Source: Nostoc sphaeroides
GTDB lineage: Bacteria > Cyanobacteriota > Cyanobacteriia > Cyanobacteriales > Nostocaceae
Direction: 5' to 3'
DNA length: 64,000 nucleotides
Assembly: GCF_003443655.1 (NCBI RefSeq)
Contig: NZ_CP031941.1
Span: forward strand, 4,772,501-4,836,500
Shown here: one piece after another, positions 28,334-36,717 of the stretch
Layout of the letters: the number at the start of each line of letters is the position of its first letter
Position numbering within the stretch: position 1 is the first letter of the stretch
Notes under the pieces: model-generated
Told to the model about the DNA's origin: nothing
The model's database searches: none
The model's input: the letters and a program-made list of their open reading frames with translations, nothing else
Position numbers and translations under genes: made by a program

Positions 28334-28761
28334 TGCGTTCCTCTCTTTTTAACAGTTATAGATTTTAACTGCTTATTCTTAACATATTAACATTTTAATA
28401 ATAAGAGCAAGCCAATTCGCCATGTCAATATTTTGTATTTTTGCTTACTAAAAATCTCAAGTTTATTGTCGGCTGGATGATGGTACGCTCATCAAGTTGC
28501 ATAAAATTCTCATTATCATTGACATATCAGCTTAAATGTGTATCTTTCCCAATAGCAGCAGGCAGAGAAAATAAAATTTTCTCTTCTTTGTCTCTCTACA
28601 TCCCCCTTTCAACATGGGAGGGCTGCAAAAATTTGATTTTTTTTCCAAAATTACTGAGAATTGTTTGCACTTAAGGTATGCTGGTTTTAAGAGGTTAAAC
28701 TCTTCAGACTTTCAAAAAGCAGAGAGTTCAATGGCGGTAGTTACTGCAAGTTTGTTGCACT
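28334..28761. other. Intergenic, no gene seen
   Basis: Divergent spacer between dps and the small protein at 28762, AT-rich. It probably holds both promoters. No repeat family recognised; one short hairpin (AAGAGGTTAAACTCTT, about 28688-28703). Confidence 0.5.
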
Positions 28762-29034
28762 TTGAGGGCAATTCTCTTGAAATCATATAGTTCAGAAATA
28801 GAAAGCAACCACCTTGTAGAGGTGAATTGGGCAGATCGCTGGCAAGTCTATCAACGCCTAAAGGAGTTAGACATTCCCTGTAGTTGTCAGGCTAACCAGC
28901 CATTGCAAGTTGAAATTGGCTCTCCTATGACAGTTGTTCAACTTTGGAGTGTGATCCGGCGATTAACAGCCTCTCGTCAAGACCAGATTTGGACTCTTGA
29001 GCATTGCTGGAAAAGTCGCTACCAACAGTTCTAA
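28762..29034 (+). CDS. Small conserved cyanobacterial protein of unknown function
   Basis: 90 residues from a TTG at 28762, or 85 from the TTG at 28777, which has GAGGG 9 nt upstream and may be the true start; no in-frame ATG is available. Body: EIESNHLVEVNWADRWQVYQRLKELDIPC, two Cys (PCSC), then VEIGSPMTVVQLWSVIRRLTASRQDQIWTLEHCW (shown in part). The length and the Trp-rich, helical pattern fit a conserved cyanobacterial hypothetical. It lies 60 bp upstream of the 2Fe-2S protein gene, on the same strand, so they may share a transcript. Function unknown. Confidence 0.65.
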   Translation: MRAILLKSYSSEIESNHLVEVNWADRWQVYQRLKELDIPCSCQANQPLQVEIGSPMTVVQLWSVIRRLTASRQDQIWTLEHCWKSRYQQF

Positions 29035-29094
29035 TCTTTAGCTACTGAGAATATCTTGCTTGACAGCTTGGATTAATTAAAAGGAGGTTAAAAA

Positions 29095-29748
29095 ATGGGT
29101 GCATCTCACAGTATGGAAGTATCGGAGTTTTGCCTTGAGGGCAGATTTATAGATTTTGTTATTAAAGATGGCTATAAGCTTAAAGGCTTAATTCTGGGGA
29201 CTCATGAGGGTGAGTCTTATATTAAACTCGCTAAAAATTTACGGGCTGCTTTTGACTTGCGCTTACCACCAGGGACTTGGCTGCAAGTTGTTGGTTACAA
29301 AAAACATGATTTGAAAGATGGCACTGTTACTCTGAAGGCTGAACGGGTGATGGCGGCGCGTTCTCAGATGGTGATTCAGACGCCTACGCCAGTGCAAGAA
29401 CCCCCATCTATTGATAATGCCAAGGTAAAACCAGCTAAAACTAAAGCCACGATTTTGGTCTGTCAAAAGTCTGATTGCATGAAACGCGGTGGTAAAGCAG
29501 TTTGTCAGGCGTTGGAGGCGGCTTTAAGCGATCGCGGTTTAGAAGACCAAGTTACAATCAAGGGCACTGGTTGTATGAAGAATTGTAAAGCTGGGCCAAA
29601 CTTAGTTATGCCAGATAAAACCCGCCATAGCCGAATTCAAGCTACACAGGTTCCGGCGTTGATGGATAAGCATTTTGGTGACAAGAGTTTAGAAGCACAG
29701 CCTGACAATTTAAGGGAAGCAGCGATATTGAATGCTAAGTTTTGCTGA
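29095..29748 (+). CDS. (2Fe-2S) ferredoxin (thioredoxin-like) domain protein
   Basis: 217 residues with a GGAGG ribosome site 9 nt before the ATG. Residues 1-100 form a beta-rich domain (FCLEGRFIDFVIKDGYKLKGLILGTHEGE..., LPPGTWLQVVGYKKH) of the type found in cyanobacterial proteins; residues 118-200 are a thioredoxin-like 2Fe-2S domain with cysteine ligands in VCQKSDCMKRGG and GTGCMKNCKAGPNLV, as in NuoE and Shethna-type ferredoxins. Probably an electron carrier; the partner is unknown. A further Cys is the last residue. Upstream neighbour is the small protein at 28762. Confidence 0.85.
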   Translation: MGASHSMEVSEFCLEGRFIDFVIKDGYKLKGLILGTHEGESYIKLAKNLRAAFDLRLPPGTWLQVVGYKKHDLKDGTVTLKAERVMAARSQMVIQTPTPVQEPPSIDNAKVKPAKTKATILVCQKSDCMKRGGKAVCQALEAALSDRGLEDQVTIKGTGCMKNCKAGPNLVMPDKTRHSRIQATQVPALMDKHFGDKSLEAQPDNLREAAILNAKFC

Positions 29749-29866
29749 AAAATTTAGCGAAATCTTGACATTTCAATGATTTAGCTTCATAATGCCTTCA
29801 TCAAGTGTGTTCCATTAATACTCGGCATTCGGCTTTAGGCAAGTATTTGTAAGAGTTTCAAATTAA

Positions 29867-29930
29867 GCGATCGCCTACGATTTGTCATAAGAAAGGCAAA
29901 GTAGTAGAAGCGATCGCTTAATATTTGTAT
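29867..29930. repeat. 64-bp direct repeat, left copy (flanks a small gene)
   Basis: Begins GCGATCGCCTACGATTTGTC and ends AATATTTGTAT, with HIP1 octamers at both ends of the first 51 bp. The same 64 bp, with one mismatch, occurs at 30210-30273. Confidence 0.9.
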
Positions 29931-29956
29931 GCAATTGGGTTTAGCGATCGCATGTC

Positions 29957-30202
29957 ATGAGCAACCTCAGCGTCCAGCTTCCTGACTCTTTGTACAAAAG
30001 TTTGCAGGAACTTGCCAAACAAGACGGCATTTCTATCGATCAGTTTGTGGCGACAGCAGTTGCGGAAAAAATCGCTGCACTCACAACTGAAATTTATTTA
30101 GGGGAGTTAGCAAAGCAAGGCAGTCGAGAAAAATACGACGCAGTTTTAGCTAAAGTACCAGATATTGAACCGGAATCTTACGATCGCTTACCTACAGCTT
30201 AA
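29957..30202 (+). CDS. Small ribbon-helix-helix-like antitoxin-type protein
   Basis: 81 residues. SNLSVQLPDSLYKSLQELAKQDGISIDQFVATAVAEKIAAL has the strand-helix-helix pattern of Arc/MetJ (HicB-tail or CopG-like) DNA-binding domains that often serve as antitoxins. The C-terminus (LGELAKQGSREKYDAVLAKVPDIEPESYDRL) is the common tail of cyanobacterial stand-alone members. No toxin gene adjoins it on the same strand, so it is an orphan or acts in trans. It is enclosed by two nearly identical 64-bp direct repeats. The ATG at 29957 is preceded by an out-of-frame ATG-TCA-TGA. Confidence 0.7.
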   Translation: MSNLSVQLPDSLYKSLQELAKQDGISIDQFVATAVAEKIAALTTEIYLGELAKQGSREKYDAVLAKVPDIEPESYDRLPTA

Positions 30203-30209
30203 CAAAAAG

Positions 30210-30273
30210 GCGATCGCCTACGATTTGTCATAAGAAAGGCAAAGTAGTAGAAGTGATCGCTTAATATTTGTAT
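30210..30273. repeat. 64-bp direct repeat, right copy
   Basis: Same as 29867-29930 with one change that destroys the second HIP1 octamer (AGTGATCGC for AGCGATCGC). Distance between copies is 343 bp, and the gene at 29957 lies between them. Confidence 0.9.
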
Positions 30274-30282
30274 CAAACACTA

Positions 30283-30537
30283 CTATTGATCGCACTGTCT
30301 GTCCTCATGCACTAAGTCATCTATAAATGACTCACGTTGATCTTCGGACATACTATCCCAATCTAAACCGCGTTCAGCACACAAGCTCCGTAATTGGGTT
30401 TGGGCATACTCCATACGAGAATCGCGCTCTTGCTCACCTTCTTTTGCTAGGGCTAATAATACTACTCGTTTACTCTCTGGAGGTAGCTGCTTGACTAATT
30501 CAATTACTTGTTCATCGCTCAGTGTCAGCTTTGGCAT
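30283..30537 (-). CDS. Small antitoxin-like hypothetical protein
   Basis: 84 residues, acidic, helical: LTLSDEQVIELVKQLPPESKRVVLLALAKEG then EYAQTQLRSLCAERGLDWDSMSEDQRESFIDDLVHEDR. The opening resembles small cyanobacterial antitoxin or stability proteins that precede PIN or RelE toxins, but no toxin gene follows: downstream lies the repeat and the convergent gene at 29957. Function not known. Sits about 290 bp downstream of the NACHT gene on the same strand. Confidence 0.6.
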   Translation of the reverse strand: MPKLTLSDEQVIELVKQLPPESKRVVLLALAKEGEQERDSRMEYAQTQLRSLCAERGLDWDSMSEDQRESFIDDLVHEDRQCDQ

Positions 30538-30826
30538 GGTTGTTACCGGAAAACTGGATTAGTTTTTCTCAATTCTTATTTCAGGGTATCAAGAGATTTG
30601 ACTTGCGATGCCTGCGGTATTTGCTAGCCTACACCTAAGCCTCCCATTAGGAGAGCAAAGTTGTAAAACCGTAGGCGTAGCCCGCCGCAGGCATCGCTTA
30701 ATTATTTTTATACAATTACGTTCCCTGGTTTGGTGAGGTGCATTAGCAGCAGCGTAACGCATCAAAAGTATCTAGAATGATGCATTAATAATGTAATGTA
30801 CTCTACAAATTTTTAATGTTTGTAAG

Positions 30827-33685
30827 TCATTCATCGGAGTCTGAACCTGAATTCTCATTCAAGTCTGCTAAATTTTCGCCCTCAAAATTTGCTGGTTTAA
30901 GTCTTGGCCATTCAAGATTCGCCCCTACAAGATTCGCCCCTACAAGATTCGCCCCTACAAGATTCGCCCGTTGAAGATACGCCCCTTGAAGATTCACCCG
31001 TTGAAGATTCGCCCCTTGAAGGTTCACCCGTTGAAGATTTGCCCGTTGAAGGTACGCCCCTTCAAGATTAGCTCGTTGAAGATTCGCCCATTGAAGATTC
31101 GCGCCTTCAATATTTCCCTGTTGAAGATTTGCGCCTTCAAGATTTGCGCCTTTAAGATTTGCGCCTTCAAGATTTGCGCCTTCAAGATTTGTACCTTCAA
31201 GATTCGCGTCTTCAAAATTTGCTGCTACAAGCCATGCTGCTTGAAGATTTACATCCTTCAAGTTGGCTCCGACGAAATTAGCGTAAGCAAGACGTGTATT
31301 AAATAAATTTGCTCCTTCAAGATTGGCATTATAAAAGTCTCTTTGATGCAAAATACATTCTGATAAGTTCAATAAGCTAAGACAGTTCAATATAAGTACA
31401 TTATCAGCGCCTCTTCTTTGCCCTTGCAAGCGGGAAATCCAGATACCGAAAGCTTCAGGAGTATGCCATTGAATCTTTGAAACTGTCTTTGTCACTCTAG
31501 CGCAAGCATTTAAGACAGCCAACAACGCTTCTTCTGCATTTCGTGCTTGTCTATTTTCTTCTTGAAAATCAGGTCTGGGAGTTAAGCGTTCCATCGGCAT
31601 TCCATGACGCAACATAAAACCAATCAGATGGCATAATGTCTGCTGCCAATTGCTAACATCCGATGGATTCTGTAAACGCATTTCATCCGCAACAAACTTA
31701 AAAAGGTATTCATCTATATGGGATGCACCGCAGAGAATTGCCCACCTTTTTAAAGCCTCGCGTTCATCCCATCCCTCATCTGGATCATCCTGGCGATCCT
31801 TCAGCTTTTTATCAATGAGCCTAACTTCTCGCACGATGCGTTTTGCTGTCAAATATTCACCAAAACTCTTGTGAGTAAATTCAAAAGTTTTTTCCTGTTC
31901 CTTAACTCCACTCTCACGAAAATAAAAGGCAGTCAAAAGACGAGTTACGCCTAATTTGGCACTTTCCTGAAACTTGTCTAAAAGACTCTTTAAACTACTG
32001 TGTTCACAATGGGCTTCAATCTCTCTGACTGTTGTTGTTCGTCCATCTCCATGCCAGGAAGCTAAAGCTATTTCTTCGAGGATGCGAACAAAGTCTTTTT
32101 CCTCAATTCCACGAATAGCCGGATGTTGATAACCAGCCCAACCGCGCTGATAAACTGCTGCGAGCAAATTTGCATAAATTGCATTCAGGTTGCCGTCTGT
32201 AGGAAATTTATTTTGCTGGTCGAAACTCAATGCTACCAAGTAATTGAGCAAGGGTTGGGCAGTAATTTCTGTCAGGTTATCTTGGTTTAACTCTTTTGGT
32301 AAGCAATCATATCCCCGTCCGCTAGCATTGCCGTATTTCTGCCACCAAATCTGACGTTGATCTTGCTGCAACAAGTTTTGATTGTCAATGTAATTTTTTC
32401 TCTCATCTTCACTAACAAAATAAGGCAAAATATGCAATATTTGCTGTGGTTGGCGAAAGTCGCTACTATTTGCTTGCACTACCAGTTCTCGTCCGCCGAT
32501 TAATACTTGTAAGCAAGTTTCACGCACATTAAATCGCTCTACTTTTCTTTGGACTTCCCGCACAAATTGTTGAGCAATTTCAGTGGCAATTTTACCCTGC
32601 ATGGCAAGCTCATCTAAACCATCGAAGATAATCAGTAAGCGGGAATCAGCCTTATCTTTATCTAGCGGATTATGTCTGAGAAAGCCATCGTCTCGGACAA
32701 ACTTACCAACTGCCTCAACTAAATCATCCGAGGGTTCAAAATGGTGCAAAGGAATAAATAAAACCGGAATTTTCCCTTTTTCTGCTTGATTAGCTGCAAA
32801 GATTTTGGCAAAGGAAGATTTACCACTTCCTGGGCCACCACTAATCACTCTAATGGCATCGTTACGATCGCTTTTTTCTAACCAAGCTTCTAGTTCAGTT
32901 TCTAAGTCAAGAACAATTCGCTGATATTTCTCATCTTCTCTCACCCGGCGTTCAAATTCTTCTGATTTTTCACCCGCAACTTTCTGCTTATAGAAGGCGT
33001 GCAAAGGAACATAAACCTGTTTTAAACCAAAGGCTTCTAAAAGCATCGGTTCTTCAACCTGTTTTTGTAGCCAAGCTAAATAACGCTGCCATGACTGTTC
33101 CCGTTCATTGGCTTGAGTAAAGGGGGTATCCAGTTCTTCTTTTAAACAAGCATATTTTTTGGGATTTTTTGCCCACTCTTCATGTAGGGCATACACAAAA
33201 TAGGTAGGAAGACGATGACTAATTGTTACTGCCTGGGCTTCATTGACGCTAAAGTATTTTAACCAGTCGGCAAAAGCAGTTTTAATCGCTTCCAGAATCG
33301 GCAAATCTTTGGGACGGCTAAAAAAATCTTGGTCAATACGCAATTCTATACTTTCTAGGGAATCGTTGAGGCGATCGCACAATAGGTCAAGATCACTCTC
33401 GTTTGGTTTTTCAAACAGTAACTCTTGATTTCCTTTTACCAAACTCTCTATTGCTTCTTTCAAAGAACAATAAATTAGTAACCAAGCAACTTCCTCTGGT
33501 GCTGATCCTAAACCTAGTGCTGCTGTAGCTTCTACTGCATCTTTGGCTACCTCTCCCCACTGACCTAAGACCCCATTTATCACACCTTTTCCTAGTGATT
33601 TGAATAGTTCTTTAAAGTCAGCGTTAATGGGTTTATTCCATAATGCAACAGGTTTGCTGACTGAAAATCCAGAGGTATTGCTCAT
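30827..33685 (-). CDS. NACHT-domain STAND NTPase with C-terminal pentapeptide repeats
   Basis: 952 residues. Residues 1-270 are helical with no recognised effector motif. The NACHT NTPase has Walker A GGPGSGKSS (283-291) and Walker B LLIIFDGLDELA (350-361), with the acidic pair GLDE typical of NACHT; winged-helix and helical parts run to about 700 (FEFTHKSFGEYLTAKRIV). Residues about 765-935 are pentapeptide repeats (A(N/D)LxG), forming a right-handed helix that often takes the sensor position. This is the plan of bacterial NLR-like proteins, several of which defend against phages by an abortive response. Defence here is inference. No sibling effector gene is seen; the repeats are encoded by near-identical 15-bp units prone to slippage. 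Confidence 0.88.
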   Translation of the reverse strand: MSNTSGFSVSKPVALWNKPINADFKELFKSLGKGVINGVLGQWGEVAKDAVEATAALGLGSAPEEVAWLLIYCSLKEAIESLVKGNQELLFEKPNESDLDLLCDRLNDSLESIELRIDQDFFSRPKDLPILEAIKTAFADWLKYFSVNEAQAVTISHRLPTYFVYALHEEWAKNPKKYACLKEELDTPFTQANEREQSWQRYLAWLQKQVEEPMLLEAFGLKQVYVPLHAFYKQKVAGEKSEEFERRVREDEKYQRIVLDLETELEAWLEKSDRNDAIRVISGGPGSGKSSFAKIFAANQAEKGKIPVLFIPLHHFEPSDDLVEAVGKFVRDDGFLRHNPLDKDKADSRLLIIFDGLDELAMQGKIATEIAQQFVREVQRKVERFNVRETCLQVLIGGRELVVQANSSDFRQPQQILHILPYFVSEDERKNYIDNQNLLQQDQRQIWWQKYGNASGRGYDCLPKELNQDNLTEITAQPLLNYLVALSFDQQNKFPTDGNLNAIYANLLAAVYQRGWAGYQHPAIRGIEEKDFVRILEEIALASWHGDGRTTTVREIEAHCEHSSLKSLLDKFQESAKLGVTRLLTAFYFRESGVKEQEKTFEFTHKSFGEYLTAKRIVREVRLIDKKLKDRQDDPDEGWDEREALKRWAILCGASHIDEYLFKFVADEMRLQNPSDVSNWQQTLCHLIGFMLRHGMPMERLTPRPDFQEENRQARNAEEALLAVLNACARVTKTVSKIQWHTPEAFGIWISRLQGQRRGADNVLILNCLSLLNLSECILHQRDFYNANLEGANLFNTRLAYANFVGANLKDVNLQAAWLVAANFEDANLEGTNLEGANLEGANLKGANLEGANLQQGNIEGANLQWANLQRANLEGAYLQRANLQRVNLQGANLQRVNLQGAYLQRANLVGANLVGANLVGANLEWPRLKPANFEGENLADLNENSGSDSDE

Positions 33686-33800
33686 CGCTGTTGTATGACG
33701 CTGGTAGATGTACTGAGTTAATATATTTCAACAAGGTTTTATCAGATTTTTTCTGAAAACCAGTAGTAAATTTAACAATTTATCTAGATATATTTCTAAT

Positions 33801-34029
33801 TTCAGGCTGAAAGGCTCAACGTTGAGGATAAAAGGCTCAACTTTCAGGCTCAAAGGCTCAACGTTGAGGATAAAAGGCTCAACTTTCAGGCTCAAAGGCT
33901 CAACGTTGAGGATAAAAGGCTCAATGTTGAGGATAAAAGGCTCAATGTTGAGGCTCAAAGGCTCAACTGTCAGGCTCAAAGGCTCAATGTTGAGGTTCAA
34001 AGGCTCAACTGTCAGGCTCAAAGGCTCAA
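33801..34029. repeat. 21-bp-period minisatellite (about 11 units)
   Basis: Units such as AAAGGCTCAACGTTGAGGATA alternate with AAAGGCTCAACTTTCAGGCTC; many contain the palindrome TCAACGTTGA. Lies about 270 bp downstream of the stop of the gene at 34301 (which reads leftward). The period equals that of the array at 10081, though the sequence differs. Confidence 0.88.
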
Positions 34030-34099
34030 AAATGCGTTGGCGATTAGAAATCGCGGTTACACAAACAAAACCCGCCTGCGCGGGTTGCAAAAATCTTTA

Positions 34100-34200
34100 T
34101 ACTATTTCAATTGATGATTGCAACACATCATTGGATAAAGACGCGATGAATCGCGTCTCTACAAATGGTCTATTTGTCGCATTCTTTTTTCAAATTGGTA
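34100..34200. mobile_element. MITE-like element, TACCAATT family (copy 1)
   Basis: 101 bp, near-identical in reverse complement to 63346-63446. Ends TACTATTTCAATTGATG and CAAATTGGTA are degraded inverted repeats. Contains a hairpin AAAGACGCGATGAATCGCGTC. No ORF. Confidence 0.8.
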
Positions 34201-34300
34201 TTTAGATAGAAAACACGGTAGGGAAGCACAGGTGCGCTTCTCTACGAGTAACGTGTATTCCACCCAAATTTATAACTGCGACGGTCGCCTATTTTATGCT

Positions 34301-34774
34301 TTAGCTGGCCGCGGCTTCGGGTTTCTTTTTCTTGGAACGGCGGCTAAACCTGCGTCCCATCTCATCAATGACTGCATCTAAACCTGTAACATCACCGCTA
34401 GCTTTGGCATAGCTATAAATTGCTAATGCTGCTGCATAAGCTTCACTACCAGCCGCTATACAAGTATCATCCACTAGTTCTTGCAGTTGGGTTAGAGACA
34501 ACAGCACCGGATACAAGTCCTCATATATTTCCAAATCCCGGCGCATCTCTTCCAAATCAAAAGAACGAGGCAAAAAGTTAGGGTTCTGTGTCGCCACTTC
34601 TAAGGCTTTGCTTACAAAAGCCCGACTTTTATCTCCCATCTTTACTATGGTGCGTCGGTCTTCGGTAGTCAAATCAATCAAAAACGGTAACTTTTCTCTA
34701 ATTGTAGCGATCGCCTGCATAACCGCTTCTTTGTCTGCTGGGGATAGGCTGGCACTGATGCGATTTTCTGCCAT
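34301..34774 (-). CDS. Conserved cyanobacterial protein of unknown function (paralogue of the gene at 9254)
   Basis: 157 residues with a lysine/arginine-rich C-terminus (RRFSRRSKKKKPEA). About two thirds identical to the protein at 9254 by eye. Conserved blocks: AVMQAIATIREKLPFLIDLTTE, KSRAFVSKALE, PRSFDLEEMRRDLE, LLSLTQLQELVDD, EAYAAALAIYSYAK (in part). No known fold recognised; helical prediction by composition. The basic tail may contact nucleic acid or membrane. Positioned 84 bp upstream of (left of) the phnE stop, on the same strand; whether it belongs to that operon is unclear. AGGAG lies about 6 nt before the ATG. Confidence 0.8.
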   Translation of the reverse strand: MAENRISASLSPADKEAVMQAIATIREKLPFLIDLTTEDRRTIVKMGDKSRAFVSKALEVATQNPNFLPRSFDLEEMRRDLEIYEDLYPVLLSLTQLQELVDDTCIAAGSEAYAAALAIYSYAKASGDVTGLDAVIDEMGRRFSRRSKKKKPEAAAS

Positions 34775-34858
34775 TTTTAATACTCCTTTAGGGTACTTAA
34801 TTTCAGTATTCCCAAAGTTATATAGGTTTGCCTCAAATTTAAAATTAACAATTAAATA

Positions 34859-35653
34859 CTACATAGAATCGAGTCGATGACGTAATTGGCTACTAAAAGT
34901 ATCAATGACTGTGACTACAACCAAAAGCACTAACATCATGGTTGTTGCTTTGGTGTACTCGAACCCGTCGATGTAACTTTTTAACTGAAAGCCAATACCA
35001 CCTGCACCAACTACACCCAAGACAGAAGCAGCACGGATGTTGTACTCAAACATCCAAAAGGTGTAACCCAATCCCAGAGGTAGTACTTGCGGGAGAATGC
35101 CGTATTGAGCAATCTGTAGCTTGGAGGCTCCGATAACTTGCAAGGATTCAAGAGAACGCGGATCAACCGCTTCAATTGCCTGTTGATAAAATTTGGCAAG
35201 GTAGCCGATGGTGTAGATTCCCAAGGCTAAAGTTCCTGCTGGTGCGCCTAAGCCAGTGGCGGCAACAAAAATTAGCCCCAGAATAATTGAGGGGACAGAA
35301 CGTACAGTATTTTGCAGCAAATTAGCTAGCGATCGCAACCACCCAGGCGCAATATTGCTGGCGCTAGCTATAGCAATCGGTACAGAAAGAATTGCTCCAA
35401 TGGTAGTTCCCCATAAAGACATCTGTACAGTTTCAATTAGTGCCTTAATTGCAATATCTAAAACTTTCCAATCGGGAGGAAATAACCGGGTAATAAAATC
35501 GGTGATGTATGGCCAGCTAGAACGCAGCAGTTCAAAATCGAGTTTGAGTCCTCGCAAAGCCCAACCATAAACTACTATGACAATTAATAAGATGAGTAGA
35601 GAACTCAGCCAAGGGTAGAAGCGTAAGCGTTTTAACTTAAAAAAGTAACTCAT
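34859..35653 (-). CDS. phnE: PhnE-type phosphonate/phosphate ABC transporter permease
   Basis: 264 residues with about six membrane segments and the permease EAA-type loop (EAVDPRSLESLQVIGASKLQIAQYGILPQ, shown in part). This is the inner-membrane channel of the PhnCDE importer. Order and strand phnD-phnC-phnE, spacings of 156 and 173 bp. The sequence does not tell whether the substrate is phosphonate, phosphite or phosphate. No phn lyase genes are in the window. Confidence 0.92.
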   Translation of the reverse strand: MSYFFKLKRLRFYPWLSSLLILLIVIVVYGWALRGLKLDFELLRSSWPYITDFITRLFPPDWKVLDIAIKALIETVQMSLWGTTIGAILSVPIAIASASNIAPGWLRSLANLLQNTVRSVPSIILGLIFVAATGLGAPAGTLALGIYTIGYLAKFYQQAIEAVDPRSLESLQVIGASKLQIAQYGILPQVLPLGLGYTFWMFEYNIRAASVLGVVGAGGIGFQLKSYIDGFEYTKATTMMLVLLVVVTVIDTFSSQLRHRLDSM

Positions 35654-35826
35654 ATTGTATTAAATCTCATTTAGGTTGAGAATCGTAGTCTTTGCGATTA
35701 GTCAAATTAATTACCCCCCTTAATCCCCCCTTGGAAAGGGGGGAAAAGAATCGAATCTTGTTCCCTCCCCTTTGCAAGGGGAGGGTTAGGGTGGGGTAAA
35801 ATGACGCGGTTTAATTCAAATCCCAC

Positions 35827-36561
35827 TCAACCGGAAACTTGAGCAAATTTAGCTTGTAAGTTGTCACAAAGCCCTTGATAAACGACGCGTCCAGCATCTA
35901 AGACGATCGCTTGCTCTGCGTATTTTTCTGCGATTCCCAAATCGTGCAAAACTGCGACAATAGTCATGCCTTGCTGAGTGTGCAATTGGGATAGAGTTTC
36001 CATGACTTGTTGCGATGCTACAACATCTAAGCCTGTGATGGGTTCATCGACTAAGAGAATTTGCGGTGATTGAATTAAAGTCCGAGCGATCGCTACTCGT
36101 TGTTGCTGTCCACCACTTAACTGACTGGTTTTCTGAAAAGCTAACTCTCCGAGTCCTAACTGTTCTAATAAATTTAGTGCCAACATGCGATCGCGTTTGG
36201 AAAATCCCAACAGTGTTTGCCAAGTTGTTCTTTTACCAAGGCATCCGCACAAGACATTTTCCAGTGCTGATAACTGCCGAATCAATCCGCCACCTTGAAA
36301 TAACATGCCAACATCGCGCCGAATTTTTGGCAGTGTTCGGGGGTTCATCTCAACATTATTTACGAGCAATTCTCCTCTGGCTGATGGCACTAGTCCAACT
36401 AGCGATCGTAGTAATGTAGACTTACCAGCACCGTTTAGCCCCAGCAAAACGACAAATTCACCGCGTTTAATCTGGCAATTAATCCCGTTGAGAATGGGAC
36501 GATTCAGAGATGGAGTATAAGCTGTTTCTAGGTTATGACACTCAATAACATAATCATTCAT
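35827..36561 (-). CDS. phnC: PhnC-type phosphonate/phosphate ABC transporter ATPase
   Basis: 244 residues. Walker A GLNGAGKSTLLRS (about 39-51), signature LSGGQQQRVAIARTL, Walker B ILLVDEPITGLD and the H-loop VLHDLG. Matches PhnC in length and in the opening. Part of the phnDCE operon. Confidence 0.94.
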   Translation of the reverse strand: MNDYVIECHNLETAYTPSLNRPILNGINCQIKRGEFVVLLGLNGAGKSTLLRSLVGLVPSARGELLVNNVEMNPRTLPKIRRDVGMLFQGGGLIRQLSALENVLCGCLGKRTTWQTLLGFSKRDRMLALNLLEQLGLGELAFQKTSQLSGGQQQRVAIARTLIQSPQILLVDEPITGLDVVASQQVMETLSQLHTQQGMTIVAVLHDLGIAEKYAEQAIVLDAGRVVYQGLCDNLQAKFAQVSG

Positions 36562-36607
36562 AGAAATTTATTTATCTGCTAACAGTTATCAAGAAAGACA
36601 GATGGTC

Positions 36608-36657
36608 ACTTCGACTACGCTCACTTCGACTACGCTCACTTCGACTACGCTCAGTGA
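36608..36657. repeat. Tandem CTTCGACTACGCTCA (about three copies)
   Basis: 15-bp unit in direct array between phnC and phnD, with TGGTCAC / GTGACCA at its ends able to pair. A commonly seen Nostoc spacer repeat. Confidence 0.75.
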
Positions 36658-36717
36658 CCACCTGCCTGGTTAGTGAGCAAAGCCGAACCACTGCCTCCTT
36701 CAAAACTGTTAACTGAA

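Larger units (their letters stand above)
33686..34300. other. Non-coding stretch with minisatellite and MITE
   Basis: Holds the 21-bp minisatellite 33801-34029 and the TACCAATT element 34100-34200. Long frames of 120 and 127 codons through the minisatellite are created by the period being a multiple of three and are not supported as genes. Confidence 0.75.

Noticed and set aside
30971-31306. 111-codon plus-strand frame with KIRPLKI repeats
   Set aside because: Antisense shadow of the pentapeptide-coding repeats of the NACHT gene.
33728-34205. 120- and 127-codon frames on both strands over the second minisatellite
   Set aside because: Both strands are open for the same arithmetical reason; no support as genes.
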